A stretch of DNA of 64,000 nt from Sporosarcina sp. NCCP-2716 (GCF_023707985.1 NZ_BRCF01000001.1:121967-185966); one strand, 5' to 3'; counted from the stretch's first letter, positions 45,844 through 55,312 are shown. Notes: generated from the sequence alone by a model not told the origin. Translations and numbers: made by a program.

Positions 45844-46764
45844 ATGTCAAACAGTCGAACGACTGCTGCACAGACGGCACCGGAGACTGCGATCGCGCCT
45901 ACATTCCTGAAGGATTTCCTGGCGCTCATCAAAATCGGGATCGTGAATTCCAACCTGATCACCGCGTTTACAGGTCTGTTCGTTGCATTCCAGTTTGCAG
46001 GCATCAATTTCGTACATAGACTGGATCTCATGATTGCAGTGCTTCTTGGAACCGCCCTCATCATTGCCGGCTCGGCTGCACTGAACAACCTGATCGACCG
46101 GGATATCGACCCGATCATGTCACGCACCAAAACCCGTCCGACCGTGACAGGGCGCTTCAAAGCACCTGCCGTCCTCACTGCCGCACTCGGGTTCATCGTC
46201 ATCGGCGAAGGATTGCTGTTCTCAGCGAACCCGACAACCGGATGGCTCGGCCTCGCTGGCGTGTTCAGCTACGTCGTCCTCTACTCGATGTGGTCGAAAC
46301 GGCGACATGTCGCAAACACGATTGTTGGAAGCCTGTCAGGAGCCATTCCGCCGCTGATCGGCTGGGCTGCAGTGGATCCGTCACTCGGTCTCGGAGCCTG
46401 GGCACTGTTCCTCATCATGTTCGTCTGGCAGCCGCCTCATTTCTACGCGCTGGCCATGAAGAAGACGGAGGAATATCGGGCCGCAGGAATACCGATGCTG
46501 CCTGTAGTGAAGGGATTCGCCCGCACGAAGAAATCCATGCTTGCATGGGTCGTGCTGCTGTTCCCGCTGCCATTTCTGCTGAGCGGTCTCGGCACCGCAT
46601 TCATCATCTTGGCCACCTTGCTGAACATCGGCTGGCTTGCGCTCGCACTGAAGGGATTCCGTGCAAAGGATGACTTGAAATGGGCGATGTCCATGTTCAT
46701 CTACTCACTGAACTACATGACGATTCTTTTTGTATCGATGATTATCTTCTCGATATTCATCTGA
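45844..46764 (+). CDS. ctaB: Heme O synthase CtaB
   Basis: A 306-residue UbiA-family protoheme IX farnesyltransferase with about nine hydrophobic segments. The prenyl diphosphate motif is NNLIDRDIDPIMSRTKTRP, and WQPPHFYALAM is the second conserved loop. The ATG at 45844 follows AAAGGGGGAG. It makes heme O for CtaA and begins the oxidase cluster. Confidence 0.94.
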   Translation: MSNSRTTAAQTAPETAIAPTFLKDFLALIKIGIVNSNLITAFTGLFVAFQFAGINFVHRLDLMIAVLLGTALIIAGSAALNNLIDRDIDPIMSRTKTRPTVTGRFKAPAVLTAALGFIVIGEGLLFSANPTTGWLGLAGVFSYVVLYSMWSKRRHVANTIVGSLSGAIPPLIGWAAVDPSLGLGAWALFLIMFVWQPPHFYALAMKKTEEYRAAGIPMLPVVKGFARTKKSMLAWVVLLFPLPFLLSGLGTAFIILATLLNIGWLALALKGFRAKDDLKWAMSMFIYSLNYMTILFVSMIIFSIFI

Positions 46765-46861
46765 CCCGCTGGAATTCTTTCTTTGACAGGAATTCATTAT
46801 AGAGAGGTTACTGCTCCTCGATGGAAGAAAACACTATTAGAAAGAGAGGGATTATGAAGCG

Positions 46862-47926
46862 ATGATGAAAGGACTCAAAAAATGGCGTCTCTTTTCTTTG
46901 TTAGCTGTATTGACTGTATTTCTGGCAGGATGCGGCCAACAGGAACTATCCACGCTTCTGCCGGCTGGTCAGGTAGGTAAGGACCAGTTTAAGCTGCTGA
47001 TGCTGTCATCTGGTATCATGCTGTTTGTCATTATTGTCGTAGTTGCGATTTACGTAGTAGCACTGCTTCGTTTCAGACGTTCGAAATTAGGGGATGACTT
47101 CATTCCGGAACAGACGGAAGGCAGTCAGAAACTGGAACTTATTTGGACAATCATCCCGATCATCCTCATTATCATCCTTGCAGTCCCGACGGTGTACTAC
47201 ACGTACAAACTCGGTGATGTGAAAGCGATGGAGGAAGTCGATGATGACGGCAATGCCAAGCACTTGGTAGTCGACGTCACTGCGAAGCTGTACTGGTGGG
47301 AGTTCGAATATCCGGATCTCGGTATCGTAACGGCACAGGAACTTGTCGTGCCGACGAAAGAGAAAGTCTTTTTCAACTTGAAAGCGGCTGACGTCAAGCA
47401 CTCCTTCTGGATTCCTGCAATCGGCGGCAAGCTCGATACGAACGTCGAGAACTTGAACAAGTTCTACCTGACATTCGATCAGGAGTCGAAAGGTTTGAAA
47501 GATGGCGTGTTCTACGGGAAATGTGCTGAGCTGTGCGGTCCGTCCCACTCATTGATGGACTTCAAGGTCAAAACACTTCCGCGTGACGAATTCAACACAT
47601 GGGTGAAAAACATGCAGGCTACGAAAGACAAGCCGGTTGTTGCAAACGCAGCTGGTGAGGAAGTGTTCAAGACGAGCTGTATCGGCTGTCACGCGACTTC
47701 TGGTGCCGGTGAAGGCGGATCACAAGGTCCGAACCTTGCTGCATTCGGAGACCGCAACCGTGTTGCCGGCTTCTTGAAGCATGATGAGAAAGAACTGAAA
47801 GAATGGATCAAGAATCCACAAAAACTTAAACCGGGCAACACAATGCCTTCATTCGAAAATCAGCTGTCCGATCAGGAATTGGACGACTTGGCTGACTACC
47901 TGCTCGGACTTTCCGTTGAGCAGTAA
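46862..47926 (+). CDS. ctaC: Cytochrome caa3 oxidase subunit II
   Basis: A 354-residue lipoprotein subunit II. Lipobox VFLAGC, two hydrophobic segments, the CuA centre (CAELCGPSHSLMDF) and a C-terminal cytochrome c domain with CIGCH and distal Met in NTMPSF, which define a caa3 oxidase. It accepts electrons on the outer membrane face. ATGATG at 46862; a 3-codon mini-ORF (46854-46865, MKR) overlaps the start. Confidence 0.94.
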   Translation: MMKGLKKWRLFSLLAVLTVFLAGCGQQELSTLLPAGQVGKDQFKLLMLSSGIMLFVIIVVVAIYVVALLRFRRSKLGDDFIPEQTEGSQKLELIWTIIPIILIIILAVPTVYYTYKLGDVKAMEEVDDDGNAKHLVVDVTAKLYWWEFEYPDLGIVTAQELVVPTKEKVFFNLKAADVKHSFWIPAIGGKLDTNVENLNKFYLTFDQESKGLKDGVFYGKCAELCGPSHSLMDFKVKTLPRDEFNTWVKNMQATKDKPVVANAAGEEVFKTSCIGCHATSGAGEGGSQGPNLAAFGDRNRVAGFLKHDEKELKEWIKNPQKLKPGNTMPSFENQLSDQELDDLADYLLGLSVEQ

Positions 47927-47961
47927 ACTGTAATGCGATATTGAAGAGGAGGTAAAACAAC

Positions 47962-49842
47962 GTGAGTTCTGTTGCTCAAAAAAGAAGCTTCGGCGCAGCA
48001 TTCTGGGATTGGATGACGACAGTCGACCATAAGAAGATCGGTATTCTGTATCTGATCGGCGGCGGTTTCTTCTTCGTCCTCGGCGGGATCGAAGCGATGA
48101 TCATCCGTCTCCAGCTGTTAAAGCCGAACAACGACCTCGTTAGTGCAGGTCTATTCAACGACTTAATCACGATGCATGGTACGACCATGATCTTCCTGGC
48201 TGCCATGCCGATATTGTTCGGGTTCATGAACTACATTATGCCGCTCCAGATCGGAGCACGTGACGTAGCGTTCCCATTCATCAACTCACTCGGTTTCTGG
48301 ATGTTCTTCTTCGGAGGACTGTTCCTGAACATTTCATGGCTCGTCGGCCAGGTGCCTGACGCAGGCTGGACATCTTATGCTTCCTTGTCCCTCGCCTCAA
48401 CTGGTCACGGGATCGACTTCTATGCGATCGGTCTGCAGATTGCAGGGGGCGGTACGCTGATGGCCGGGATCAACTTCCTGGTCACGATCATCAACATGCG
48501 TGCTCCGGGTATGACGTACATGCGGATGCCGCTGTTCACGTGGACGACATTCGTCGCGTCAGCGATGATTCTGTTCGCATTCCCGCCGCTTACTGTCGGC
48601 TTGTTCTTCCTGACATTCGACCGGATGTTCAACGGTAACTTCTTCGACCATACGATGGGCGGAAACACGATCATCTGGGAGCATATCTTCTGGATCTTCG
48701 GTCACCCTGAAGTATATATCCTGATCTTGCCGGCATTCGGTATTTTCTCGGAAATCTTCACGATCTTCTCACGCAAGCGCCTCTTCGGGTATCCGGCGAT
48801 GGTATTTGCGACAGTGCTGATCGGATTCCTCGGATTCATGGTATGGGCTCACCACATGTTCACAGTCGGTCTCGGACCGACAGCGAACGCAATCTTCGCG
48901 GTTGCAACGATGGCGATCGCCGTACCGACCGGTGTTAAGATCTTCAACTGGCTCCTGACCATCTGGGGCGGAAGCATCACCGTCACGACGCCGATGCTCT
49001 ATGCACTCGGATTCATCCCATCGTTCGTCATGGGGGGCGTCACAGGGGTCATGCAGGGTGCTGCACCGCTTGACTACCAATTGCACGACAGTTACTTCAT
49101 TGTCGCTCACTTCCACTACGTTATCGTCGGTGGTGTAGTGCTTGCCATCTTGGGCGGACTGCATTTGTACTGGCCGAAAATGTTCGGAACGATGCTCAAT
49201 GAAACACTCGGTAAGATTACGTTCATCTTCTTCTTTGTCGGATTCCACTGTACGTTCCTGATCCAGCACTGGCTCGGGTTCTGGGGAATGCCGCGCCGTG
49301 TCTGGACATATATGGATGGACAGGGCTGGAACACAGCGAACATGATCAGTTCGATCGGTGCATTGCTGATGGCAATCGGTGTCATCGTTCTGGTGATCAA
49401 TATCATCATGACAGTTGCGAAGAACCAGCGTGTCGGCAACGACCCATGGCATGACGGACGTACGCTGGAGTGGGCGATCCCATCTCCGCCGCCGTTCTAT
49501 AACTTCACGACAACTCCGCTCGTACGCGGGCTGGACAGTGTATGGATCGAAAAATCGGAAGGCAACATGACAGGCCTCACGCCTGCTGAACCGGTTTCCG
49601 ACATCCATATGCCTAACGGTTCGATCATCCCGTTCCTGATGACGTTCGGTATGTTCGTCGCCGGTTTCGGTGCGATGTACCACCAGGAAACTTCATGGGG
49701 ACTGCCGGTGCTCATCTTTGGACTTGCTTGGACATTCGTAGCGATGTCTGCCCGTTCCCTGCAGGATGACCTCGGTTTCCATGTCACGAAGGAAGAAATC
49801 CAGCGTGACATTGACAATGCTCGCAAAGGGGGTCAATTCTGA
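47962..49842 (+). CDS. ctaD: Cytochrome caa3 oxidase subunit I
   Basis: A 626-residue heme-copper oxidase subunit I with about 14 hydrophobic segments. Heme a ligand in MHGTTMIF, CuB His and cross-linked Tyr in FGHPEVYI, further CuB histidines in WAHHMF, and heme ligands in IVAHFHYVI. GTG start after GAGGAGG. It shares one base with ctaE (TGATG). Confidence 0.95.
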   Translation: MSSVAQKRSFGAAFWDWMTTVDHKKIGILYLIGGGFFFVLGGIEAMIIRLQLLKPNNDLVSAGLFNDLITMHGTTMIFLAAMPILFGFMNYIMPLQIGARDVAFPFINSLGFWMFFFGGLFLNISWLVGQVPDAGWTSYASLSLASTGHGIDFYAIGLQIAGGGTLMAGINFLVTIINMRAPGMTYMRMPLFTWTTFVASAMILFAFPPLTVGLFFLTFDRMFNGNFFDHTMGGNTIIWEHIFWIFGHPEVYILILPAFGIFSEIFTIFSRKRLFGYPAMVFATVLIGFLGFMVWAHHMFTVGLGPTANAIFAVATMAIAVPTGVKIFNWLLTIWGGSITVTTPMLYALGFIPSFVMGGVTGVMQGAAPLDYQLHDSYFIVAHFHYVIVGGVVLAILGGLHLYWPKMFGTMLNETLGKITFIFFFVGFHCTFLIQHWLGFWGMPRRVWTYMDGQGWNTANMISSIGALLMAIGVIVLVINIIMTVAKNQRVGNDPWHDGRTLEWAIPSPPPFYNFTTTPLVRGLDSVWIEKSEGNMTGLTPAEPVSDIHMPNGSIIPFLMTFGMFVAGFGAMYHQETSWGLPVLIFGLAWTFVAMSARSLQDDLGFHVTKEEIQRDIDNARKGGQF

Positions 49843-50468
49843 TGGACTTGAACAAAAAATTCACTCCTGAAACGTGGCCGGAACACCCGGAACGAGCGAC
49901 GCTTGAAGCTAAGAACAAATTCGTCGGTTTCTGGCTCTTCCTCGGCGGAGAGACCATCCTGTTCGCGACACTGTTTGCGACCTACATGGCACTCAAGAAC
50001 AAGGGACCGAGCGGTTTCGAATTCTCGACACAGGAATTGTATGAACTGCCGCTCGTCTTCGTCATGACACTTCTCCTGCTGACGTCGTCATTGACAAGTG
50101 TGTACGCGATGTACCACATGAAAAACTTCAACTTCAAGAAAATGCAGCTCTGGCTCGGAATCACAGCCCTTCTCGGTCTCGGTTTCCTCAGCCTGGAACT
50201 GTATGAGTTCTCCCACTACGTGAAAGAAGGATTCACTTTCAGCAACAGTGCATTCAGTTCTTCCTTCTTCACACTGGTCGGAACACACGGTTTCCACGTT
50301 GCAATCGGACTTGTCTGGGTAACGCTCCTGCTCTTCCGGAATGCAAAACGCGGCCTGAACCTGTATAATGCGACTAAGTACTATACGTTCTCGCTGTACT
50401 GGCACTTCATTGACGTCGTATGGGTATTCATCTTTACGGTAGTTTACTTGATGGGAGTGATCGGATAA
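49842..50468 (+). CDS. ctaE: Cytochrome caa3 oxidase subunit III
   Basis: A 208-residue subunit III with five hydrophobic segments; FWLFLGGETILFATLFATY and GTHGFHVAIGL are typical. Translationally coupled to ctaD by a 1-bp overlap and followed one base later by ctaF. Confidence 0.94.
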   Translation: MDLNKKFTPETWPEHPERATLEAKNKFVGFWLFLGGETILFATLFATYMALKNKGPSGFEFSTQELYELPLVFVMTLLLLTSSLTSVYAMYHMKNFNFKKMQLWLGITALLGLGFLSLELYEFSHYVKEGFTFSNSAFSSSFFTLVGTHGFHVAIGLVWVTLLLFRNAKRGLNLYNATKYYTFSLYWHFIDVVWVFIFTVVYLMGVIG

Positions 50469-50469
50469 C

Positions 50470-50817
50470 ATGGCAGAAGTACAAATGTACAAGAGAACCC
50501 CTGTTGAACAGGACTTGCACATCCGCCGTGCGAAAGAAACGATGCGCGGTCAAGTATTGATGTTCTCTCTGATGATTTTCATGACACTTGCCTCGTTTAC
50601 ATTCGTCGTTGCTTACCAGCAAGGTGTCGAAGGGTTCTCACAATACTTGGTCATCCCGGTATTGTTCCTCTTCGCCGCAGTGCAAGTCGGACTCCAGCTT
50701 TATTATTTCATGCACATGAAAGATAAAGGACATGGCGTACCGCAGATGTTCATGTTTACAGGAGCTGTCTTCGGCTTCCTGATCCCGCTGACATTCGTCA
50801 CGATTGTCTGGTGGTAA
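50470..50817 (+). CDS. ctaF: Cytochrome caa3 oxidase subunit IV
   Basis: A 115-residue small subunit IV with three hydrophobic segments (VLMFSLMIFMTLASFTFVV, YLVIPVLFLFAAVQVGLQLYYF, and the C-terminal GAVFGFLIPLTFVTIVWW). Ends the ctaCDEF set, followed by a terminator that separates it from ctaG. Confidence 0.92.
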   Translation: MAEVQMYKRTPVEQDLHIRRAKETMRGQVLMFSLMIFMTLASFTFVVAYQQGVEGFSQYLVIPVLFLFAAVQVGLQLYYFMHMKDKGHGVPQMFMFTGAVFGFLIPLTFVTIVWW

Positions 50818-50830
50818 GCGTGTAGAAATG

Positions 50831-50876
50831 CCCCTGACTCTGGCCATCCGCCAGAGTCGGGGGTTTTCTTTTTACA
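50831..50876 (+). terminator. Terminator after ctaF
   Basis: CCCC(T)GACTCTGGC pairs with GCCAGAGTC(G)GGGG, followed by TTTTCTTTTT. Confidence 0.9.
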
Positions 50877-50886
50877 CGATGTCAAA

Positions 50887-50924
50887 GAACGTTCATTGTG
50901 TTCTGATGGCGAACGTTCTATAAT
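50887..50924 (+). promoter_or_regulatory. ctaG promoter with twin GAACGTTC palindromes
   Basis: TTGTGT (50896-50901), 17-bp spacer, TATAAT (50919-50924). The palindrome GAACGTTC occurs twice: at 50887-50894, just upstream of the -35, and at 50911-50918, touching the -10. This arrangement looks like an operator pair for a dimeric repressor; the regulator is unknown. Confidence 0.72.
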
Positions 50925-50956
50925 GAAAACAGTATTGACTAAAGGAGTTGGGGCAC

Positions 50957-51880
50957 TTGCCGTTAAGTATATTTGGTTTTCGCGCGTTGTGGAGCCCGTA
51001 TTTTTTCGTATTTCTTGCTGTACTGACGATTCTGTATTTCCTTCTGACGAAGAAATGGAGGACCCGCTTCGAGGGGACGGAGCCTGTGACGAACCGCCAG
51101 GTCACCACTTTCCTCACCGGGATGGTCCTGCTCTATATTGTGAAAGGCTCACCGATGGATCTGATGGGCCACATCCTGTTTTCCGTCCATATGGCGCAGA
51201 TGGCCATGCTGCTTCTGGTGATCGCTCCTCTGTTCATCATGGGGATCCCGAACTTCCTCTGGCAGAAAGTGTTCAGCTATCCGAAAGTGGCTGCGGTCAT
51301 CCGGTTTTTCACGAAGCCGGTCATCAGCCTGATGCTCTTCACGCTGATGTTTTCACTCAATCACTATCCGCTCGTCCTTGATACGATCAAACTGAGCCTG
51401 CCGCTTCATACCGCGTTCACCCTGACGCTGTTCGCGTCTGCGCTGTTCCTCTGGTGGCCGATCTTCAATACGCTGCCGGGTGAGCCGAAGCTGCACGGCC
51501 TGAAAAAGATCGGGTACGTCATCCTCAGTGCGATCCTGCTGACACCTGCGTGTTCGCTCATCATCTTTGCAGATGTGCCGGTTTACGAAACGTATAACAG
51601 CGGGGAAGCGTGGCTGAAAGCGATGGCGCTCTGTGTGCCTGCCGGGACATTGTCCGGACTGTCGAGCCTGTCCATTTCAGGACCGGAACTGTTCACCAAC
51701 ATGCCGACGCTGTATGATCAGCAGCTCGGAGGCATCATCATGAAAGTCATCCAGGAACTGCTGTATGTCTTCATCATCGGTAAGATCTTCATCACTTGGT
51801 ATCGTGAGGAACAGGATAATGCAGATGAAATCACACGCAAAGACCTGCTGGAACGTAAAAAACTCACTGTGCATGGCTGA
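50957..51880 (+). CDS. ctaG: Cytochrome oxidase assembly factor CtaG
   Basis: A 307-residue membrane protein with seven hydrophobic segments, of the CtaG_Bacillus (caa3_CtaG) family needed for caa3 assembly, probably in copper-site formation. Conserved: FGFRALWSPY, HMAQMAMLLLVIAPL, NHYPLVLD and TPACSLIIFAD. TTG at 50957 is 9 bases after AAAGGAG; the TTG at 50948 abuts that site and is unlikely. It has its own promoter. Confidence 0.9.
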   Translation: MPLSIFGFRALWSPYFFVFLAVLTILYFLLTKKWRTRFEGTEPVTNRQVTTFLTGMVLLYIVKGSPMDLMGHILFSVHMAQMAMLLLVIAPLFIMGIPNFLWQKVFSYPKVAAVIRFFTKPVISLMLFTLMFSLNHYPLVLDTIKLSLPLHTAFTLTLFASALFLWWPIFNTLPGEPKLHGLKKIGYVILSAILLTPACSLIIFADVPVYETYNSGEAWLKAMALCVPAGTLSGLSSLSISGPELFTNMPTLYDQQLGGIIMKVIQELLYVFIIGKIFITWYREEQDNADEITRKDLLERKKLTVHG

Positions 51881-51912
51881 CTTCAGACGCTGAAACGAAA
51901 TGGAGAATTCAC

Positions 51913-52374
51913 ATGAATGTACCACTTTTACCAACGTTGAGCACGGCACTGATCGTCATTTCAGGCGTACTCGTCATTATCGGCTGGATCCTCATCAAAC
52001 AGCAGCGGCGGAATGCCCATAAGAACGTGATGACCGCTGCGTCCGTCGCTGCCCTCCTGTTCCTGGTGATCTACCTGTCCAGGACAGTCATCGTCGGCAA
52101 CACATCATTCGGCGGACCTGACAGCATCAAGATCTACTACACGGTATTCCTCATCTTCCACATCTGCCTGGCGACGTTCGGTGCAGTGCTCGGTGTCCTG
52201 TCCCTCATTTCGGGATACAAGGACAACCTGCCCCGCCACCGCCGTCTCGGCCCTGTGACGGCAACCGTCTGGGTGTTCGCGGCCCTGACAGGTGTGGCGG
52301 TCTACCTGTTGCTGTATGTATTCTACAAAGGCGGCGAAACGACTTCGATGATCAAAGCCATCCTCGGGTTCTGA
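51913..52374 (+). CDS. DUF420 membrane protein, oxidase biogenesis
   Basis: A 153-residue protein with four hydrophobic segments, DUF420 family. Members are CtaM of Staphylococcus aureus and YozB/CtaK of B. subtilis, which take part in heme-copper oxidase maturation. Conserved histidines appear in IFHICLATF and LPRHRRLG. It starts 32 bp after ctaG and is probably co-transcribed with it. Confidence 0.8.
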   Translation: MNVPLLPTLSTALIVISGVLVIIGWILIKQQRRNAHKNVMTAASVAALLFLVIYLSRTVIVGNTSFGGPDSIKIYYTVFLIFHICLATFGAVLGVLSLISGYKDNLPRHRRLGPVTATVWVFAALTGVAVYLLLYVFYKGGETTSMIKAILGF

Positions 52375-52380
52375 AACAGA

Positions 52381-52424
52381 AAAAAACACGCACTTCCCGT
52401 AATTTCGGGAGGTGCGTGTTTTTT
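52381..52424. terminator. Bidirectional terminator DUF420/AI-2E
   Basis: AAAAAACACGCAC(T)TCCCG pairs with CGGGA(G)GTGCGTGTTTTTT between convergent genes. Confidence 0.92.
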
Positions 52425-52433
52425 GTCATACCG

Positions 52434-53492
52434 TTAAATCTTGAAATTCAGCCGGATGATTCCCGCTTCGATCGCCGTCGTGAACAGGATGACGACCATC
52501 GGGCCGATGAAGAAACCGAGGACGCCGAACAGTTTCAGGCCGATGAACATGCCGATCAGCGTCGGCAGCGGGGAGAGCCCGATCTGTGCGCCCATCACTT
52601 TCGGTTCGACAGTCCGGCGGATGATCAGCAGCACGGCGGCCAGGATGGCGAGCTTCGTGCCCATTGCGACATCGCCGCTCGCAAGCTCATAGAGCGACCA
52701 CGGTGCCAGGATGATGATCGACCCGAGGATCGGGATGACGTCGATGATCCAAATGACGAGCGCCATGACCACTGCATACTTCGGCACGATGAGGAGCAGG
52801 CCGACGAACGAAGCCCCGAGGATGATGAAACTGACGAGCAGCTGGGCTTTCGCGAACCCGATGATCGTCGCATTCAGGCGTGTCGTCATATAGCGCACTT
52901 TCTCCGCTGTCCTGTCCGTCAGGCGGTTGAACACTCCCTGCTTCAGCTGCGGAAGCTCCAGCATGAACAGGAACAGGGCGATCAGGAAGACGATGAAGCT
53001 CACGAGGAAATTCGGGATTTCCGATGCCAGCGCGACGATCCGTTCGTAGCTCAGCAGTTCAAGCAGTGAAGTCTGGAACGACTTGAGCGCTGTCGTGAAC
53101 TGCTCCTGCGTCGCCTTGACGATATCGGAGGGGAGTCCAGATGTGTATCTGAATATCTTCTCCTGCATATCGATCCAGGCACCGGACAGTGAATTCAAGT
53201 AGTCCGGCGCGTCCTTCGTGAACTGGATGATCCTGCCGATCAGCGACGTGATGGAATAGTACACGCCGAGCGCCACGAGCAGCATCACGAAGATGAAGAC
53301 CGAAATGACGGAAAGTTTCCGCTTCCACTTGAATTTGTTCTCGACCAGTTTCACGAGCGGCTCGATGATGAGCGCGGTCAGCAGCGCCAGGATCAGCGGT
53401 ATCGAAACCGGGAGAATGAAAAATAATGCAGCAACTATGATTGCTGTCAGGATGATAATAAGAAATGTTCGTTTTGTCAGCCACTTCGCCAC
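52434..53492 (-). CDS. AI-2E/YtvI family membrane protein
   Basis: A 352-residue protein of the AI-2E transporter (TqsA/YtvI/PerM) family with about eight hydrophobic segments. Conserved: IIEPLVKLVE near the N-terminus, and in the C-terminal half DVIPILGSIIILAPWSLYEL, VEPKVMGAQIGLSPL and IGPMVVILF. The GTG at 53492 follows GGAGGA; the frame opens 58 codons upstream with no similarity. Substrate unknown; signalling-molecule export, sodium transport and sporulation roles are reported for relatives. Confidence 0.82.
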   Translation of the reverse strand: MAKWLTKRTFLIIILTAIIVAALFFILPVSIPLILALLTALIIEPLVKLVENKFKWKRKLSVISVFIFVMLLVALGVYYSITSLIGRIIQFTKDAPDYLNSLSGAWIDMQEKIFRYTSGLPSDIVKATQEQFTTALKSFQTSLLELLSYERIVALASEIPNFLVSFIVFLIALFLFMLELPQLKQGVFNRLTDRTAEKVRYMTTRLNATIIGFAKAQLLVSFIILGASFVGLLLIVPKYAVVMALVIWIIDVIPILGSIIILAPWSLYELASGDVAMGTKLAILAAVLLIIRRTVEPKVMGAQIGLSPLPTLIGMFIGLKLFGVLGFFIGPMVVILFTTAIEAGIIRLNFKI

Positions 53493-53612
53493 CCGGCATT
53501 CCTCCAAGTTGTGTATTGTTTCTATTATAGCCAAAGAAAACGGAAATGGATACGAAAAGCAGAAGGTCCTGAAACCCGCCGCTTTTCGGGGAACCGAATA
53601 CCCGGCAAACGG

Positions 53613-53656
53613 AAAAACACCGGCAGCAAGTCCATCTGGAAGATGTACTGCCGGTG
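53613..53656 (-). terminator. Terminator of the YugN-like gene
   Basis: CACCGGCAG (53618-53626) pairs with CTGCCGGTG (53648-53656), with an additional inner stem; T-run on the minus strand (53617-53613). Confidence 0.87.
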
Positions 53657-53674
53657 TGTGGTCCATGCATAGTA

Positions 53675-54037
53675 TTATTTCAGATTGACTGCCTGCAGGT
53701 CTTTTACAAGATTGGCGATCGTCTTCTTGGAGTCGTTGACGACGAATGGCGGGTAGATCTCATCCTCGCCGTACTCGACGCCGTGCGGGTAGTAATGCTT
53801 CCCGAGCTGAGGGGTGATGAATTCGATCACTGCATCGTTGCTGCCGACGTCACCGCCGGGTGTGATCCCGTAGACACGAAGGTAGTAGATCCCTTCTGCC
53901 ACTGTGTATTTTTTGTCGAATGTCACTCGTTCATAGTCCCACTGTCCTGCAAGGACCAAGTCGTACCTTGCCGCCACTTCTTTCAGGATCGGCAGCGTGA
54001 CCGCAATATTCTCAAGCCCTGTGTTGATAAAATCCAT
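53675..54037 (-). CDS. YugN-like family protein
   Basis: A 120-residue cytosolic protein of the YugN-like family: NTGLENIAVTLPIL, AGQWDYERVTFDKKY, YYLRVYGITPGGDVGS and LGKHYYPHGVEYGEDE are the family core. B. subtilis YugN is slightly longer. Function unknown. GGAGGAT-type ribosome site upstream of 54037. Confidence 0.82.
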   Translation of the reverse strand: MDFINTGLENIAVTLPILKEVAARYDLVLAGQWDYERVTFDKKYTVAEGIYYLRVYGITPGGDVGSNDAVIEFITPQLGKHYYPHGVEYGEDEIYPPFVVNDSKKTIANLVKDLQAVNLK

Positions 54038-54233
54038 ATCCCAACATCCTCCTTAACGAACAGTTCATCGATAACGAATCGTCTCTAATCATAGAACAAA
54101 AGGGAAGCGGTTGCAATGGCAACATTGTGTCGGGAGGCCGGACGGAAGGTTTTCCAGAGGGAAAAGAGTGACTTCCTGCTGTGAAGTTGATTACAATAGA
54201 AGGAGAGGCAGCTGAAAGAAGGTGCTAGGGGAA

Positions 54234-55298
54234 ATGAAACGGATATGGAAAGTTGCGCTGCTGTTAGTAGTTGTCCTGGCATTCTTTTACTTCTGGGACG
54301 ACGGCATACGGGAGAACGATCCGCTGGAGTCCCCTGTGAAACCGGGGACGGCGATCAGCGGAGGGGAAGGATCTCAGCAGCAGGCAGGCAATATGGCGCC
54401 GCGGCCGGTCCGGGGGATCTCGACATGGGTCGGACAGCCGGCGTCCAAGCTGACGGACAAAATGGGGAATCCCGATCGGAAAGACTTGTCCGCGTATGGA
54501 TTCGAGTGGTGGATCTATAATACGAAGCCGATGATCATGGCTGGCGTAGCGGAAGGGACAGTCAACCAGATCTACAGCGGGGACCGGGAAGCGGATGTGT
54601 ACCCGTATGTCAACGGGCAGAGCAGTGAAGACATCTACCGCAGTTCGCTGATCGAGTCGGAACTCGAAGTCGGCGTAGGGGAGAACCAGTACACGTTCGT
54701 GCTTAATGGTGAAGACGTGAAAAACAAGATGCTCATCCAATATGACGGCCTGTTCGCCCAGCTCTATATCGACGAGACCGGCGAGGAGCTGGAGGGGGTC
54801 CGGTTCATCGACCCGATGACGCTCGTCAAGCAGCAGCCGTATGACCTGTTCTACAAGGGCGAGATGGTGGACGTGAAGAAGCCGTCGTCCGACGACCAGT
54901 TTGCCGTCGACCGGGCGCTTGAACGGCAGATCCTCGATATTACGAACCTGTACAGGACGAATCACGAACTGGGCAGGCTGAAGAGGGACTACCGGTTGCA
55001 GGTGGTCGCGAGGGAACATAGCAAGGAGATGGCCCTGCAAAATTATTTCTCACAGGACTCACCGACATCCGGATCGCTGTCGAACCGGCTGGAGCTGGCG
55101 GGTATCACCGTGAAGAAAGCGGGGGAGAATATCGCGCTGAATTATACGGACGCCATCGAAGCCGTCCATGGCTGGCTGAATTCCCCCGCGCACAGGGAAG
55201 TGCTGCTCGACAGGGATTTCTCCCATATCGGCACAGGGGTCTATGGAAATTACTACACCCAGAATCTCATACAGGAAACGGAAAAACCAGCTCCCTGA
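54234..55298 (+). CDS. ylbC: CAP-domain protein, YlbC-like
   Basis: A 354-residue protein with an N-terminal membrane anchor or uncleaved signal (VALLLVVVLAFFYFW), a CAP-associated N-terminal domain (about 65-200; YGFEWWIYNT) and a C-terminal SCP/CAP domain (about 230-350; LYRTNHELGRLKRD, AREHSKEMA, GENIALNY, HGWLNSPAHREVLLDRDFSHIGTG). Similar in size and layout to B. subtilis YlbC. Extracytoplasmic; function unknown. ATG 54234 preferred over GTG 54222 on ribosome-site spacing. Confidence 0.82.
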   Translation: MKRIWKVALLLVVVLAFFYFWDDGIRENDPLESPVKPGTAISGGEGSQQQAGNMAPRPVRGISTWVGQPASKLTDKMGNPDRKDLSAYGFEWWIYNTKPMIMAGVAEGTVNQIYSGDREADVYPYVNGQSSEDIYRSSLIESELEVGVGENQYTFVLNGEDVKNKMLIQYDGLFAQLYIDETGEELEGVRFIDPMTLVKQQPYDLFYKGEMVDVKKPSSDDQFAVDRALERQILDITNLYRTNHELGRLKRDYRLQVVAREHSKEMALQNYFSQDSPTSGSLSNRLELAGITVKKAGENIALNYTDAIEAVHGWLNSPAHREVLLDRDFSHIGTGVYGNYYTQNLIQETEKPAP

Positions 55299-55312
55299 CA
55301 GGTCAAGGAGCC
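55282..55312 (-). terminator. Hairpin overlapping ylbC and kinase 3' ends
   Basis: AGCTCCCTGAC pairs with GTCAAGGAGC around a 2-base centre. On the minus strand it is followed by TTTTT (55286-55282), so it can terminate the aspartokinase gene. It spans the last codons of both convergent genes. Confidence 0.7.

Noticed and set aside
50887-50918. LexA (SOS) boxes at the ctaG promoter
   Set aside because: The Bacillus LexA site needs GAAC and GTTC four bases apart; here the palindromes are GAACGTTC with no gap, so they are a different motif.
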